From Nocardioides aromaticivorans (GTDB lineage: Bacteria; Actinomycetota; Actinomycetes; Propionibacteriales; Nocardioidaceae): DNA of 64,000 nucleotides. The notes beneath the pieces are model-generated. The model was not told the DNA's origin. It ran no database searches and saw only the letters and a list, made by a program, of their open reading frames with translations. The stretch lies in the NCBI RefSeq assembly GCF_013408525.1, contig NZ_JACBZM010000001.1:4537001-4601000 (forward strand), written 5' to 3'. Below, piece by piece: positions 1 to 7,961 of the stretch (position 1 is its first letter; each line of letters opens with the position of its first letter). A program made the position numbers and the translations under genes.

Positions 1-464
1 CGCGCGCCGTCGGGGTCGGAGACCTGGAGCGCCACGACGAGCGCCGGCTCCTCCAGGGGTACGACGGCCAGCGCGCCGCGGTCGCCCGCCCAGTCCTCGA
101 CCTCGCGCCACGGCAGGTCGCAGCCGCCGTCCTCGGCGATGCTCTCGACGAGCGACTTGCGCAGGTCGTCCTGGCTCCCGATCCCGAGCTCCTTCGCGAG
201 CGAGGGGATCCGCTTCAACGCCCGGTACGCCGCCACCTTCTGGCCACCCGGCGGGTCGAGGTCGACGGCGACGTAGGCCAGCGTGTCGGCGGGGAGTGCC
301 TCGGCCGGCTGGGGTCCCTGCGCCGCCCACACCTGCCACGCCCACGCGCCGCCACCGACGACCGCGGCGACGCCGACGATCCCGGCGATGGCCGCTGCCC
401 GACGGCGCGGCCGGCGGGGCTCGGTGGGCGGAAGGGGAACGGCGTCGGCGAGGGTCACCGCCAC
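1..464 (-). CDS. DUF3352 family membrane-anchored protein, C-terminus beyond the left edge
   Basis: Only the first ~154 codons lie in the window. After an Arg/Pro-rich cytoplasmic tail (residues 1-25) there is one membrane segment (about 26-48), then an extracellular part beginning QPAEALPADTLAYVAVDLDP. That motif, followed by a conserved Gly-Gln-Lys and an Asp/Arg-rich helix, is typical of actinobacterial DUF3352 proteins. Their function is not established; they are predicted single-pass surface proteins. The frame opens at GTG 464. A second in-frame GTG at 458 lies 6 bases after a TACGGT box (470-465), so a leaderless start at 458 is equally possible. The gene diverges from the AurF-like gene at 590. 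Family assignment rests on recalled similarity, not a search. Confidence 0.7.
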   Translation of the reverse strand, partial: MAVTLADAVPLPPTEPRRPRRRAAAIAGIVGVAAVVGGGAWAWQVWAAQGPQPAEALPADTLAYVAVDLDPPGGQKVAAYRALKRIPSLAKELGIGSQDDLRKSLVESIAEDGGCDLPWREVEDWAGDRGALAVVPLEEPALVVALQVSDPDGA

Positions 465-553
465 ACCGTAGGTGTGATCCGAGGTGCGTGAGGGGCGAAC
501 GGGACAGGTCAGGGGTCCCGGATCTGCGTGTTACCCCCGGTTGCATCTACCCA

Positions 554-582
554 TTGTCCGCAACACGGACTTGCACTAACTT
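554..582 (+). promoter_or_regulatory. Sigma-A type promoter of the AurF-like gene
   Basis: TTGTCC (554-559), 17-base spacer, TAACTT (577-582), then 7 bases to ATG 590. Spacing is optimal and the predicted transcript starts at or next to the start codon, so the mRNA would be leaderless. There is no Shine-Dalgarno sequence before the ATG, which agrees. Confidence 0.6.
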
Positions 583-589
583 GGCGGGC

Positions 590-1558
590 ATGGGATCGAT
601 CGGATCGAGCCAGCAGGAGTACCACGACCTCCTCCGGACGCTGTCCGAGGCGTCGGTCGAGCACCACTTCGACGCGTTCACCGATGTCGCCTGGGACGAC
701 CCGGAGAACGCGATCGACCCGCAGGACCCGCGCTGGATCCTGCCCTCGGTCGACGCGCTCGGCCGGACGGAGTGGTACCGCTCGCTCCCGCGGGAGCGCC
801 AGATCGAGGTCGGCTTCTACCGCCAGACCAACGTGGTCAAGGTGGGCCTGCAGTTCGAGCAGGTGCTGATCGCCGGCCTGATGATGTACTGCCTCGACCT
901 CCCCAACGGGCGCCCGGAGTTCCGCTACTCCACGCACGAGGCGACCGAGGAGTGCCACCACACGCAGATGTTCCAGGAGTTCGTGAACCGGACCGGCCTC
1001 GACGTCGCCGGGTCCCACACGCTCTTCCGGGCGCTGGGCCCGTTCCTGCCGCTCGCGGCCAAGCACCTGCCCTTCATCTTCTTCATCGGCGTGCTCGGCG
1101 GCGAGGAGCCGATCGACTACGTGCAGAAGGTGATGCTGCGCTCGGGCGAGGAGATGCACCCGCTGCTGCGCCGGATCAGCCAGATCCACGTCGCCGAGGA
1201 GGCGCGCCACATCGGCTTCGCGCACCAGTACCTCGAGCACCGCGCGCCTCGTCTCGGCCGCTTCCACCGGCTGTTCGCCTCCGTGCTGACCCCGGTCCTG
1301 ATGCGCGTGCTGTGCGACGCGATCGTCGTTCCGGGACGCAAGGCGGTCAAGGACATGGGGATCCCGCCCGAGGTCGTGCGCGAGGTGTGGTGGGAGAGCC
1401 CGGAGTCGCGCGAGTTCCTGCGCGACATGTTCGGCGACGTGCGGATGCTGGCCGACGAGCTCGGCCTGATGAACCCGGTGTCCCGCCGCGTGTGGCGGGC
1501 GCTCGGCATCGCCGGCCGCTCCAACCGGTTCCGCAGCGAACCGGCCCGCGCGGCCTGA
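590..1558 (+). CDS. AurF-like diiron oxygenase
   Basis: 322 residues, predicted cytosolic. The diiron ligand set of AurF (p-aminobenzoate N-oxygenase) can be traced: E90, E121-x2-H124, E173 and H200-x3-E204-x2-H207. The E173-H200 spacing of 27 equals the one I recall in AurF. Members oxidise arylamines or act as uncharacterised oxygenases; many actinobacterial paralogues are orphans, and the substrate here cannot be inferred. The frame is open upstream to 296, but ATG 590 is chosen because a well-spaced promoter ends 7 bases before it and the upstream part has no domain character. The gene stands alone between divergent and convergent neighbours. Confidence 0.8.
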   Translation: MGSIGSSQQEYHDLLRTLSEASVEHHFDAFTDVAWDDPENAIDPQDPRWILPSVDALGRTEWYRSLPRERQIEVGFYRQTNVVKVGLQFEQVLIAGLMMYCLDLPNGRPEFRYSTHEATEECHHTQMFQEFVNRTGLDVAGSHTLFRALGPFLPLAAKHLPFIFFIGVLGGEEPIDYVQKVMLRSGEEMHPLLRRISQIHVAEEARHIGFAHQYLEHRAPRLGRFHRLFASVLTPVLMRVLCDAIVVPGRKAVKDMGIPPEVVREVWWESPESREFLRDMFGDVRMLADELGLMNPVSRRVWRALGIAGRSNRFRSEPARAA

Positions 1559-1568
1559 CCGAGGGCCG

Positions 1569-2546
1569 TCAGTCCGCGAGGTACCAGTCGGGAAGCCGGC
1601 CCGGCTGCAGGTCGGTCGGGTCGCCCGGCCGGGTGAGGGTGAGCACGGCACGCACGATCTCCGGCCGGTCGTGGAGCGCGTCCTCGATCGCGCCGAGGCG
1701 ACCGGCGACATCGGACTCGGGCGCGTCGCCGACGAGGTCGACCGCGGCGACCAGGAAGATCCGGTCCGCGCCGACCCACTCCATGTAGAGATAGCTGATC
1801 CGGGCGATCTCGGGGTGGTCGAGCAGCGCCCGCAGCGCGATGTCGCGGGTCAGCGGCGTCACGGTCTCCCCGGTGAGGAAGTCCATGTTGCGCCGGATGA
1901 GGAAGAGCGCGACGACGCCGAGCAGCAGGCCCACGACGATGGACCCGACCGCGTCCCAGACGGCCTCGCCGGTCACCTGGTGCAGCAGGATGCCGAGGAA
2001 GGCGATGACCAGGCCGATCAGGGCGGCGAAGTCCTCTGCGAAGACCGCGCGCAGGGTCGGGTTCGAGGTCAGCCGCAGGTAGCGCAGGGGCGAGACGCGG
2101 CGCCGTACCGCCGCCCGCTGGGCCTGGCGCAGGGCCTGGAGGAAGGACGTGCCCTCCAGCGCGAACGCGATGCCGAGCACGGCATAGGCCCAGGTGTACG
2201 ACGGCACCTCCTCCTCGTGCCCCAGCGACTGCACCCCGTGCCAGACCGACACCGCAGCGCCGACGGTGAAGAGGCCGAACGCCGCGAACATCGACCAGAT
2301 GTAGCCGACCCGTCCGTAGCCGAGGGTGTGCGTCGCGTCGGGGGGCCGCGCGGCGCGACGCTCGCCGACCAGGAGGAAGACCTCGTTGCCGGCGTCCGCC
2401 CAGGAGTGCGCGGCCTCGGCGACCATGGAGGCCGAGCCGGTGACGCCCGCCGCCACGGTCTTGGCGACCGCGATCAGGAGGTTGGCCCCGAAGGCGATGA
2501 CGACGGTGAGCAGGCTCTCGTTCTGCGGCTCCTCGAGTTCCGGCAC
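1569..2546 (-). CDS. Cation diffusion facilitator family transporter
   Basis: 325 residues with about six hydrophobic segments, as in CDF metal/proton antiporters that export Zn, Fe, Co or Mn. The first metal site in membrane helix 2 is visible as H47-S-W-A-D51. In helix 5 the usual HxxxD is replaced by an E-D-F-A-A motif, as in the SLC30A9-like branch, so metal selectivity may differ from classical zinc exporters. The C-terminal cytoplasmic domain (about 215-325) is short. The GTG start lies 6 bases after TAGCGT, which suggests a leaderless mRNA. It is convergent with the AurF-like gene and has no obvious metal-binding partner nearby. Confidence 0.85.
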   Translation of the reverse strand: MPELEEPQNESLLTVVIAFGANLLIAVAKTVAAGVTGSASMVAEAAHSWADAGNEVFLLVGERRAARPPDATHTLGYGRVGYIWSMFAAFGLFTVGAAVSVWHGVQSLGHEEEVPSYTWAYAVLGIAFALEGTSFLQALRQAQRAAVRRRVSPLRYLRLTSNPTLRAVFAEDFAALIGLVIAFLGILLHQVTGEAVWDAVGSIVVGLLLGVVALFLIRRNMDFLTGETVTPLTRDIALRALLDHPEIARISYLYMEWVGADRIFLVAAVDLVGDAPESDVAGRLGAIEDALHDRPEIVRAVLTLTRPGDPTDLQPGRLPDWYLAD

Positions 2547-2555
2547 GGGCCGACG

Positions 2556-3284
2556 CTACCCCGCGTCGACGAGGGAGCGCCGCATGTCGTTGACCCACTG
2601 CTTGTAGGCGACGTGGCTGGCGCGCAGCTCCTCGCCGGGCCAGTCGCGGGGGAGCAGCTCGGCGGGGAGGACGGGGTCGGTCAGCAGGTGCCGGCCCGAC
2701 GTGGCGCAGGCGGTGAACCGCAGCACCGGGTCGGTGGTGTCGGTCGCGGCGAGCAGCTCACGGGCCGTGCGGGCCCAGTCCCCGAGGTCCCACAGGCGGC
2801 CGGCGAGCTCTCGTGCGTCGGTGGCGGCCGCTCCGGTGAACCGGTCGCTCACCTCCTCGACCGCGGCCGGCCAGTCGATGGCCAGGTTCGCCGGCCGCGT
2901 CCAGACGCCCTCGCGCAGCTCGGCCAGCCGCAGCTCGCCCAGCGTCGTGCGCAGGTCGGCCCGGTCCGCGGCGGTCCTGCCGGCCGTCGTCACCGCGACG
3001 ATCTCCCAGCTGCCGTCCCAGTCGTGGACCGCGGGCCGGGTGGCCCGGTCCTGGCGCCGCTGGCGCTCGAGGAGGCGGTCGGAGAGCCGGTGCCGTCCCT
3101 CGTCATCGCGTACGACGTCGCCGGCCGCCGCCATCCGCGAGAGCGCCACCCGCACGGCCGGCTCGGCGAAGCCGACGACCGACGCCGCAGCGACCAGCTC
3201 CCGGGTGGTCAGGCTCGGCAGCTCGGCTCCGAGCAGGAGCGTCAGCAGCGCCGAGCGGGTGGTGACGGGCTTGAGGGCAGGCAT
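2556..3284 (-). CDS. PaaX-family transcriptional regulator
   Basis: 242 residues. An N-terminal winged helix (about 8-75; LLLGAELPSLTTRELVAA and AVRVALSRMAAAGDVV) is followed by a linker with an RQDRAT stretch and the WDGSWEIVAV motif of PaaX proteins, then the C-terminal PaaX domain. The type protein represses phenylacetate catabolism and releases DNA on binding phenylacetyl-CoA; other PaaX homologues control unrelated acyl-CoA pathways. It diverges from an SDR and hotdog thioesterase-like operon and probably controls it through the inverted repeat at 3363-3383. No phenylacetyl-CoA oxygenase genes are in the window, so a phenylacetate role is unproven. The stop is 9 bases from the CDF start. 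Confidence 0.85.
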   Translation of the reverse strand: MPALKPVTTRSALLTLLLGAELPSLTTRELVAAASVVGFAEPAVRVALSRMAAAGDVVRDDEGRHRLSDRLLERQRRQDRATRPAVHDWDGSWEIVAVTTAGRTAADRADLRTTLGELRLAELREGVWTRPANLAIDWPAAVEEVSDRFTGAAATDARELAGRLWDLGDWARTARELLAATDTTDPVLRFTACATSGRHLLTDPVLPAELLPRDWPGEELRASHVAYKQWVNDMRRSLVDAG

Positions 3285-3362
3285 GATGGCGTGATGTTAC
3301 GACAGCGCGACGGTCGTCGGGAATCTGTTGTGACCTTTGTCTAACACTCTAGGCACGACTGT

Positions 3363-3383
3363 CGGAACTGTGTAACGGTTCCG
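3363..3383. promoter_or_regulatory. Inverted repeat, candidate PaaX operator
   Basis: CGGAAC (3363-3368), 9-base spacer, GTTCCG (3378-3383), ending 2 bases before the SDR start codon in the paaX/SDR divergent region. A candidate promoter TTGTGA (3328-3333) / TAGGCA (3350-3355) lies just upstream, so a bound dimer would cover the transcription start. Assignment to PaaX is inferred from position only. Confidence 0.4.
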
Positions 3384-3385
3384 GC

Positions 3386-4231
3386 ATGACGGAGAACACC
3401 ACCAGCCAGCGCCTCGCCGGGCGGACCCTGATGATGTCCGGCGGCAGCCGGGGGATCGGCCTCGCGATCGGCATCGCCGCGGCCCGTGAGGGCGCCAACG
3501 TCGTGCTGCTCGCGAAGACCGACGTGCCCGACCCGCGCCTGCCCGGCACGGTCCACACCGCCGCCGCCGAGATCGAGGCTGCCGGCGGCCAGGCGCTCGC
3601 GGTCGTCGGCGACGTCCGTGACGAGGCGTCGGTCGACAACGCGGTCGCCCGGGCCGTCGAGCGCTTCGGTGGCATCGACATCTGCGTCAACAACGCCTCG
3701 GCCATCGCGCTGGACCCGACGGCCGACCTGCCGGTCAAGCGCTTCGACCTGATGACCCAGATCCAGCTGCGCGGCACCTACCTGCTCACGCGGGCCTGCC
3801 TGCCGCACCTCCGGGTCGGCACCAACCCGCACATCCTGTCGCTGAGCCCGCCGCTCAACCTGTCGCCGGAGTGGCTGGGCAAGCACCCGGCGTACACGCT
3901 CGCGAAGTACGGCATGTCGCTGCTCACCCTCGGCTGGGCCGCCGAGTACGCCGAGGACGGCGTCGCCGCCAACTGCCTGTGGCCCGAGACGCTCATCGCC
4001 ACCGCCGCGGTCCAGAACCTGCTCGGCGGCGACGACGCGATCGCGAAGGCGCGGACGCCGGAGATCGTGGCCGATGCCGCGATCGAGATCCTGACCCGGC
4101 CCTCGCGCGAGCAGACCGGTGAGGCGCTGCTCGACGTGGACGTGCTGCGCCAGGCGGGCGTGACCGACCTGTCGTCGTACGGCGGCACGGGCGAGCTGGA
4201 GTACGACATCTTCGTCGACGGACCCCGATGA
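3386..4231 (+). CDS. SDR-family oxidoreductase, HSDL2-like
   Basis: 281 residues. The NAD(P)-binding Rossmann motif is SGGSRGIG (18-25), the NNAS motif is at 102-105, and the catalytic YxxxK is Y170-T-L-A-K174. The loop after beta-2 (AKTDVPDPRLPGTVHTA) and the late NLSPEWLGKHPAYTLAK segment match the hydroxysteroid-dehydrogenase-like-2 branch, which is linked to fatty-acid metabolism. Length is normal. Its stop overlaps the next gene's start (ATGA), showing translational coupling. It is probably repressed by the divergent PaaX-type protein. Substrate unknown; a fatty acyl or steroid ketone/alcohol is a guess from the subfamily. Confidence 0.85.
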   Translation: MTENTTSQRLAGRTLMMSGGSRGIGLAIGIAAAREGANVVLLAKTDVPDPRLPGTVHTAAAEIEAAGGQALAVVGDVRDEASVDNAVARAVERFGGIDICVNNASAIALDPTADLPVKRFDLMTQIQLRGTYLLTRACLPHLRVGTNPHILSLSPPLNLSPEWLGKHPAYTLAKYGMSLLTLGWAAEYAEDGVAANCLWPETLIATAAVQNLLGGDDAIAKARTPEIVADAAIEILTRPSREQTGEALLDVDVLRQAGVTDLSSYGGTGELEYDIFVDGPR

Positions 4232-4611
4232 GCGGCCCCCGCACCGACGCGTTCGCCGCCTTCCTCGGCGTCGACGTCACCGGGTACGGCGGCGGGCGGG
4301 CCGAGGCGCGGGTGCGCGTGTCCCAGGACCACCTCAACCCGCACGGCACCGCCCACGGCTCGTTCCTCTTCTCCCTGGCCGGGATCGCGCTCGCCGCCGC
4401 GGCCAACGACGACGAGCACTCCGGCGTGGTGAGCGCGGTGCACATCGACTACGTCCGGCCCGCGCGTCCGGGCGACGACCTGGTCGCGACCGCCGAGCTC
4501 GCCGAGCGCCTGGCCAAGGAGGACCTGTTCGTCGTCCGGGTGGTGCACGGCGACGAGCTGGTCGCCCGCGCGAGCGGCCGCGCGAACCGACGGGTCCGGC
4601 AGGCGTCCTAG
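4228..4611 (+). CDS. Hotdog-fold thioesterase, PaaI-like, catalytic Asp replaced
   Basis: 127 residues, a single hotdog domain. The PaaI signature NPHGTAHGSFLFSLAGIA (37-54) is present. In E. coli PaaI the equivalent stretch reads LFSLAD and the Asp is catalytic; here that position is Gly (G52). Either another acid serves, or the protein binds acyl-CoA without hydrolysing it. The pairing with a PaaX-type regulator supports a CoA-thioester role. It is translationally coupled to the SDR. Its TAG stop shares the four bases CTAG (4608-4611) with the stop of the convergent P450, so the two genes overlap by 4 bases. Confidence 0.75.
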   Translation: MSGPRTDAFAAFLGVDVTGYGGGRAEARVRVSQDHLNPHGTAHGSFLFSLAGIALAAAANDDEHSGVVSAVHIDYVRPARPGDDLVATAELAERLAKEDLFVVRVVHGDELVARASGRANRRVRQAS

Positions 4612-5876
4612 CGGTCCAGCGCCAGCCGCAGCCGGGCGTGGCGCCGGACGAAGATGCTCGGCACCCACGTCGCTGCGTCGTCGCCGTCGAGGCTGAACGA
4701 CGTCGTCCGCGCGAGCAGCGCCCGCAGGGCGGTCGACGCCTCCATCCGGGCGAGCGCGGAGCCGACGCAGAAGTGCGCGCCGCGGCCGAACGCCAGGTGC
4801 TGGCGGATGCCGGGCCGGTCGAGGTCGAGCTCGTCGGGGCGGTCGAAGCGCGCCGGGTCCCGGTTGGCTGCTCCCCAGAGCAGCAGCAGGTTGCTGCCGG
4901 CGGGCACCTCGACCCCGCCCAGCCGGGTGTCGGCACGGGCGTGCCGGTAGTGCCCGCGGAAGGGCGACTCGAGGCGGAGGCACTCGTCGAGGAAGGGGTC
5001 GAGCAGCTCGGGAGACGTCCGCAGCCGGTCCTGGAGCGCCGGATCGGTCGCGAGCAGCCGGGCCGCCGTCCCCATCAATCCCGCCGTGGACTCGCCGCCC
5101 GCGCCGACCAGCTGGAGCAGGACCAGCACCGCGGTCGCCGGATCGAGGACGCCGTCGTGGCACGCCCGGGCCAGCTCGCCCATCAGGTCGTCACGGGGTG
5201 CCGCGAGGGCGGTCGTGAACCGGGCCCCGAGGTGGGCGTGCAGCTCGAGCGACGCCGTGACGGTGGCGGTCAGGCGCTCGGCGTCGACCCAGCCGCCGAG
5301 CATCTCGGTGCTGTCGTAGGCCCAGCGGAGCAGGTCCGGCACGTCGCCGGGCGGGAGCCCGATCAGCTCCGCGACCAGGACCAGCGGGAGCCGGTCGGCC
5401 ATGTCCCGCGCCCACTCGGCCGTGCCGCCGGCGAACCAGCGGTTCCAGAGCAGGTCGGCCTGGCGCTCCACGGACGACTCGAGGGCGCGGATCCGGCGTC
5501 CGATCGTGCCGAGGACCGCCGAGCGGTGCGGCTTGTGCACCGGGTCGTCCGCCGTGGCGAGCACCTGCTCGACGGTGCCGCCGCCGTCCATCGGCAGCGC
5601 CGTCGGCGTACCGCCGGGGGAGCGGAGCAGCACCGCCCGCAGGTTCGAGGAGTACGACGCCGGGTCGGCCAGCACCTCGTGCACCAGGTCCCACGACGAG
5701 ACCAGGAAGAAGTCGGTCCCCGCGATCCGGTGCACCGGCTCGGTGGCGCGCAGCCGGGCCAGGGCGGGGTAGGGGTCGTCGATGAGGTCGGGGTCGAACA
5801 CGTCGAACATGGTTGGAGCGTCGGCGGCCGTACCGTCCGTCGTCAACGGGACCGGACAGGCCGTCGCCGTCCGCAT
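4608..5876 (-). CDS. Cytochrome P450
   Basis: 422 residues from the chosen start. Visible P450 elements: I-helix oxygen-activation motif GAGGEST (258-264), K-helix E298-C-L-R301 and the haem loop LAFGRGAHFCVG with axial Cys370. No membrane anchor, so it is a soluble bacterial three-component type; no ferredoxin gene is adjacent. In-frame starts exist at 5891, 5876 and 5810. I chose 5876 because coding bias extends that far and a repeated 10-mer begins just upstream; 5810 (400 residues) would also give a complete P450. It diverges from a TetR gene that probably represses it through the repeats at 5882-5932. Substrate cannot be inferred. Confidence 0.85.
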   Translation of the reverse strand: MRTATACPVPLTTDGTAADAPTMFDVFDPDLIDDPYPALARLRATEPVHRIAGTDFFLVSSWDLVHEVLADPASYSSNLRAVLLRSPGGTPTALPMDGGGTVEQVLATADDPVHKPHRSAVLGTIGRRIRALESSVERQADLLWNRWFAGGTAEWARDMADRLPLVLVAELIGLPPGDVPDLLRWAYDSTEMLGGWVDAERLTATVTASLELHAHLGARFTTALAAPRDDLMGELARACHDGVLDPATAVLVLLQLVGAGGESTAGLMGTAARLLATDPALQDRLRTSPELLDPFLDECLRLESPFRGHYRHARADTRLGGVEVPAGSNLLLLWGAANRDPARFDRPDELDLDRPGIRQHLAFGRGAHFCVGSALARMEASTALRALLARTTSFSLDGDDAATWVPSIFVRRHARLRLALDR

Positions 5877-5881
5877 CGACC

Positions 5882-5932
5882 GGTGTCTCATTCCGCGCTC
5901 ACCTGTGGCGCACAGGTGTCTCATCGCGAGAC
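5882..5932. promoter_or_regulatory. Repeat-rich control region between P450 and TetR genes
   Basis: Two identical 10-mers GGTGTCTCAT at 5882-5891 and 5915-5924 are 33 bases apart, about three helical turns. Between and overlapping them is a palindrome CACCTGTG (5900-5907) gcg CACAGGTG (5911-5918). A shorter inverted repeat GTCTC/GAGAC spans 5918-5932, 9 bases before the tetR GTG. Such a layout suits cooperative binding of two TetR dimers that control both genes. No biochemical proof. Confidence 0.5.
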
Positions 5933-5941
5933 CCTGTGGGG

Positions 5942-6487
5942 GTGAGCGACTGGCTGGTCGGCGGGCCTCGCAAGGATGCCGCCGTACGACGGGTCCACCG
6001 GGCCGCACGGGACCTCTTCCTCGAGCGCGGCATCGAGCAGACCACCGCCGACGCGATCGCGCGCCGGGCCGGCTGCTCGCGGGCCACGCTCTACCGGCTC
6101 GTCGGCAGCCGCGCCGCGCTCGTCGACGACCTCCTCACGTCAGGTGCGGCGGGCGTGGTCGCGCAGGTGGAGCAGGCGATCGCGGGGCTCGGCGGCGCGG
6201 AGCGGGCCACGGCCGCGATCGTCACGGCCGCCGCGGCGATCCGCGCGGACCCCGTCGTGTCGACCTGGCTGCGCGGGCAGGACTCCCTCGACGACGTCCT
6301 CGGCGGACCCGACGGCGTCACCGCGCTGGCTCGTGCCCTGACCGGCGCCGTCCGGCCCGGGTCCCGGGACGCCGAGTGGATCGTCCGGTCGGTGCTCGCC
6401 CTGGTGGCGATGCCGGGGCGGGACGCCGAGGCGGAGCGCGAGCTCGTGTCGTCGTACGTCGTGCCGGCGCTCGGCCTCAGGAGCTGA
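5942..6487 (+). CDS. TetR-family transcriptional regulator
   Basis: 181 residues. The N-terminal TetR DNA-binding domain (about 14-60) includes AARDLFLERGIEQTTADAIARRAGCSRATLYRLVGSRAAL, with the helix-turn-helix at AIARRAGCSRATLYR. The C-terminal ligand domain is Ala-rich and unassigned. The GTG start at 5942 gives a normal N-terminal arm; the frame is open further upstream to 5813, but that part overlaps the P450 promoter repeats. Its likely target is the divergent P450 gene and itself. The last 11 bases overlap the end of the convergent metallohydrolase-like gene. Confidence 0.85.
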   Translation: MSDWLVGGPRKDAAVRRVHRAARDLFLERGIEQTTADAIARRAGCSRATLYRLVGSRAALVDDLLTSGAAGVVAQVEQAIAGLGGAERATAAIVTAAAAIRADPVVSTWLRGQDSLDDVLGGPDGVTALARALTGAVRPGSRDAEWIVRSVLALVAMPGRDAEAERELVSSYVVPALGLRS

Positions 6488-7814
6488 TCGCGCGCTCGGT
6501 GCCGAGCCGGGCCCGAGCCGCGGCCCGCACCCCGGCCTCGTGGGAGCCGGGAGCGGCATGGCCCGCCGACGCCGTGCCCTTCCACGTGCCGCGGATGCCG
6601 TGCTCGCGCTGCATCGTGCGGAAGTAGTCCACGACCTCGACCTCCTTGGCGCGGATCGCGAGCTCGGTGGAGGTGGGGCGGTCGTCGACCGGTGGCTCGG
6701 CGGCGATCGCGGCGGCGCGGGCCTCGTCGCGTGCCCGGGCGAGCCGGTCGCCCACGTGGTCGGCCCAGGCCTCGTAGAAGGCGGCCCGCGCGGTCGACCC
6801 GTGCACCGGCCGGTCCTCCCAACGGCGGCTGCGGGCGTTCCAGACCTGGCGGGTGTCGGACTTGTGCGCGCCCGAGCGCAGGTGGGCGTCGCCGTCGGCG
6901 ACCATCTGGGTGACCAGCGAGGCGTAGAGCGCCTTGACGACGGCGATGTCGGACGGGAAGCCGTAGAGGGTCACCCGGGTGTTGCTCGTGTAGATGGCGA
7001 CGCGCACGTCGTTGGCGCGGGCGATCTCGAGCACGAGGCGGACGTAGCGCGCGAGCGACCTCTTGCCGGACTCGCCGATGAGCACGGTCTCCCAGGCCGG
7101 GTCCTGGCGCTGCTCCTCGGTCTGCGCGGTGGCCCGCGCGACGGCGAGCGCGATCTGGTGCCGCGTGGCGAGGGTCTGCGCCTTGGCGAAGAAGGCGTCG
7201 CGCTCCGCGGTGTTGCTCGTCCGCTCCGCCTGCCGCAGCAGGCGACCGATCCGCAGCAGCGTGCGGTCCTCGCCGTCGATGCCGGTGTCGAGGCCGGAGA
7301 GCCGGTAGGCGGTGTGCAGCAGCTCGGCGAGCACCGGCATCCCGACGTCCTCGAGCAGCCGGAGGAAGGTGCTGCGGAAGGCGGCGCCGTGCCCGTCGAC
7401 CCCGGCCAAGTGGTGGGCCACCTCGTGGAGCACGACCGCCGCCCGCAGCGACCACGCCCCGCCGATCTCGCGCGGCGGGATCGCCATCACGCCCCGCAGC
7501 GGCAGCTCGCCGCGCTCGTAGTGGGCCTGCCGGTCCCCGCGGCGGGGGCGCACCACGACCGGCACCGTCGCCAGGTCGAGGCCGCTCCCGTCGTCGTACC
7601 GGCTGTCGGTCGCGACGAGGTGGGCGAGCACGCGGTCGACGTAGTCCTGGACGTGGGCGGGGTCGGTGAAGCGGGGCTCCGTCTCCGGCTCGAGCTCGAG
7701 GACCTCGCGCCCGGCCGTGATCCGCAGTGGGCTGCCCGGGCGTCGGCGCGCCTCGTCGAGCCAGCCGGCGAGAAGGTCCTCGGCGGCGTACACGGAGCGG
7801 GTGTCGTCGGGCAT
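6477..7814 (-). CDS. HExxH metallohydrolase-like domain fused to DUF2786
   Basis: 445 residues, two recognisable parts. Residues ~1-175 contain an H130-E-V-A-H134 zinc motif with a third candidate ligand H142, resembling the actinobacterial TIGR04338 putative metallohydrolase family. Residues ~183-222 (LLRIGRLLRQAERTSNTAERDAFFAKAQTLATRHQI) are a typical DUF2786 helical motif. The rest (225-445) holds an ARYVRLVLEIARANDVR / VTLYGFPSDIAVVKALY segment common downstream of DUF2786. No signal peptide, so predicted cytosolic. No partner gene is evident. The function of either domain is not established; SprT-like DNA-protein crosslink proteases share only the HExxH idea. Start ATG 7814. Confidence 0.75.
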   Translation of the reverse strand: MPDDTRSVYAAEDLLAGWLDEARRRPGSPLRITAGREVLELEPETEPRFTDPAHVQDYVDRVLAHLVATDSRYDDGSGLDLATVPVVVRPRRGDRQAHYERGELPLRGVMAIPPREIGGAWSLRAAVVLHEVAHHLAGVDGHGAAFRSTFLRLLEDVGMPVLAELLHTAYRLSGLDTGIDGEDRTLLRIGRLLRQAERTSNTAERDAFFAKAQTLATRHQIALAVARATAQTEEQRQDPAWETVLIGESGKRSLARYVRLVLEIARANDVRVAIYTSNTRVTLYGFPSDIAVVKALYASLVTQMVADGDAHLRSGAHKSDTRQVWNARSRRWEDRPVHGSTARAAFYEAWADHVGDRLARARDEARAAAIAAEPPVDDRPTSTELAIRAKEVEVVDYFRTMQREHGIRGTWKGTASAGHAAPGSHEAGVRAAARARLGTERAISS

Positions 7815-7961
7815 GGGAACAGCCTCTCAGGTGGTCCCGACACCGGATGTGATCCCTCCACAGGGGGTTCTGGTGTGGCCGGGCCGTGCGGTGGATAGCC
7901 TCCCCCTGCGGCAACCGCCGCAGAACCTTCACCAAAACTGACATCCCGGGGGCAACAAACC

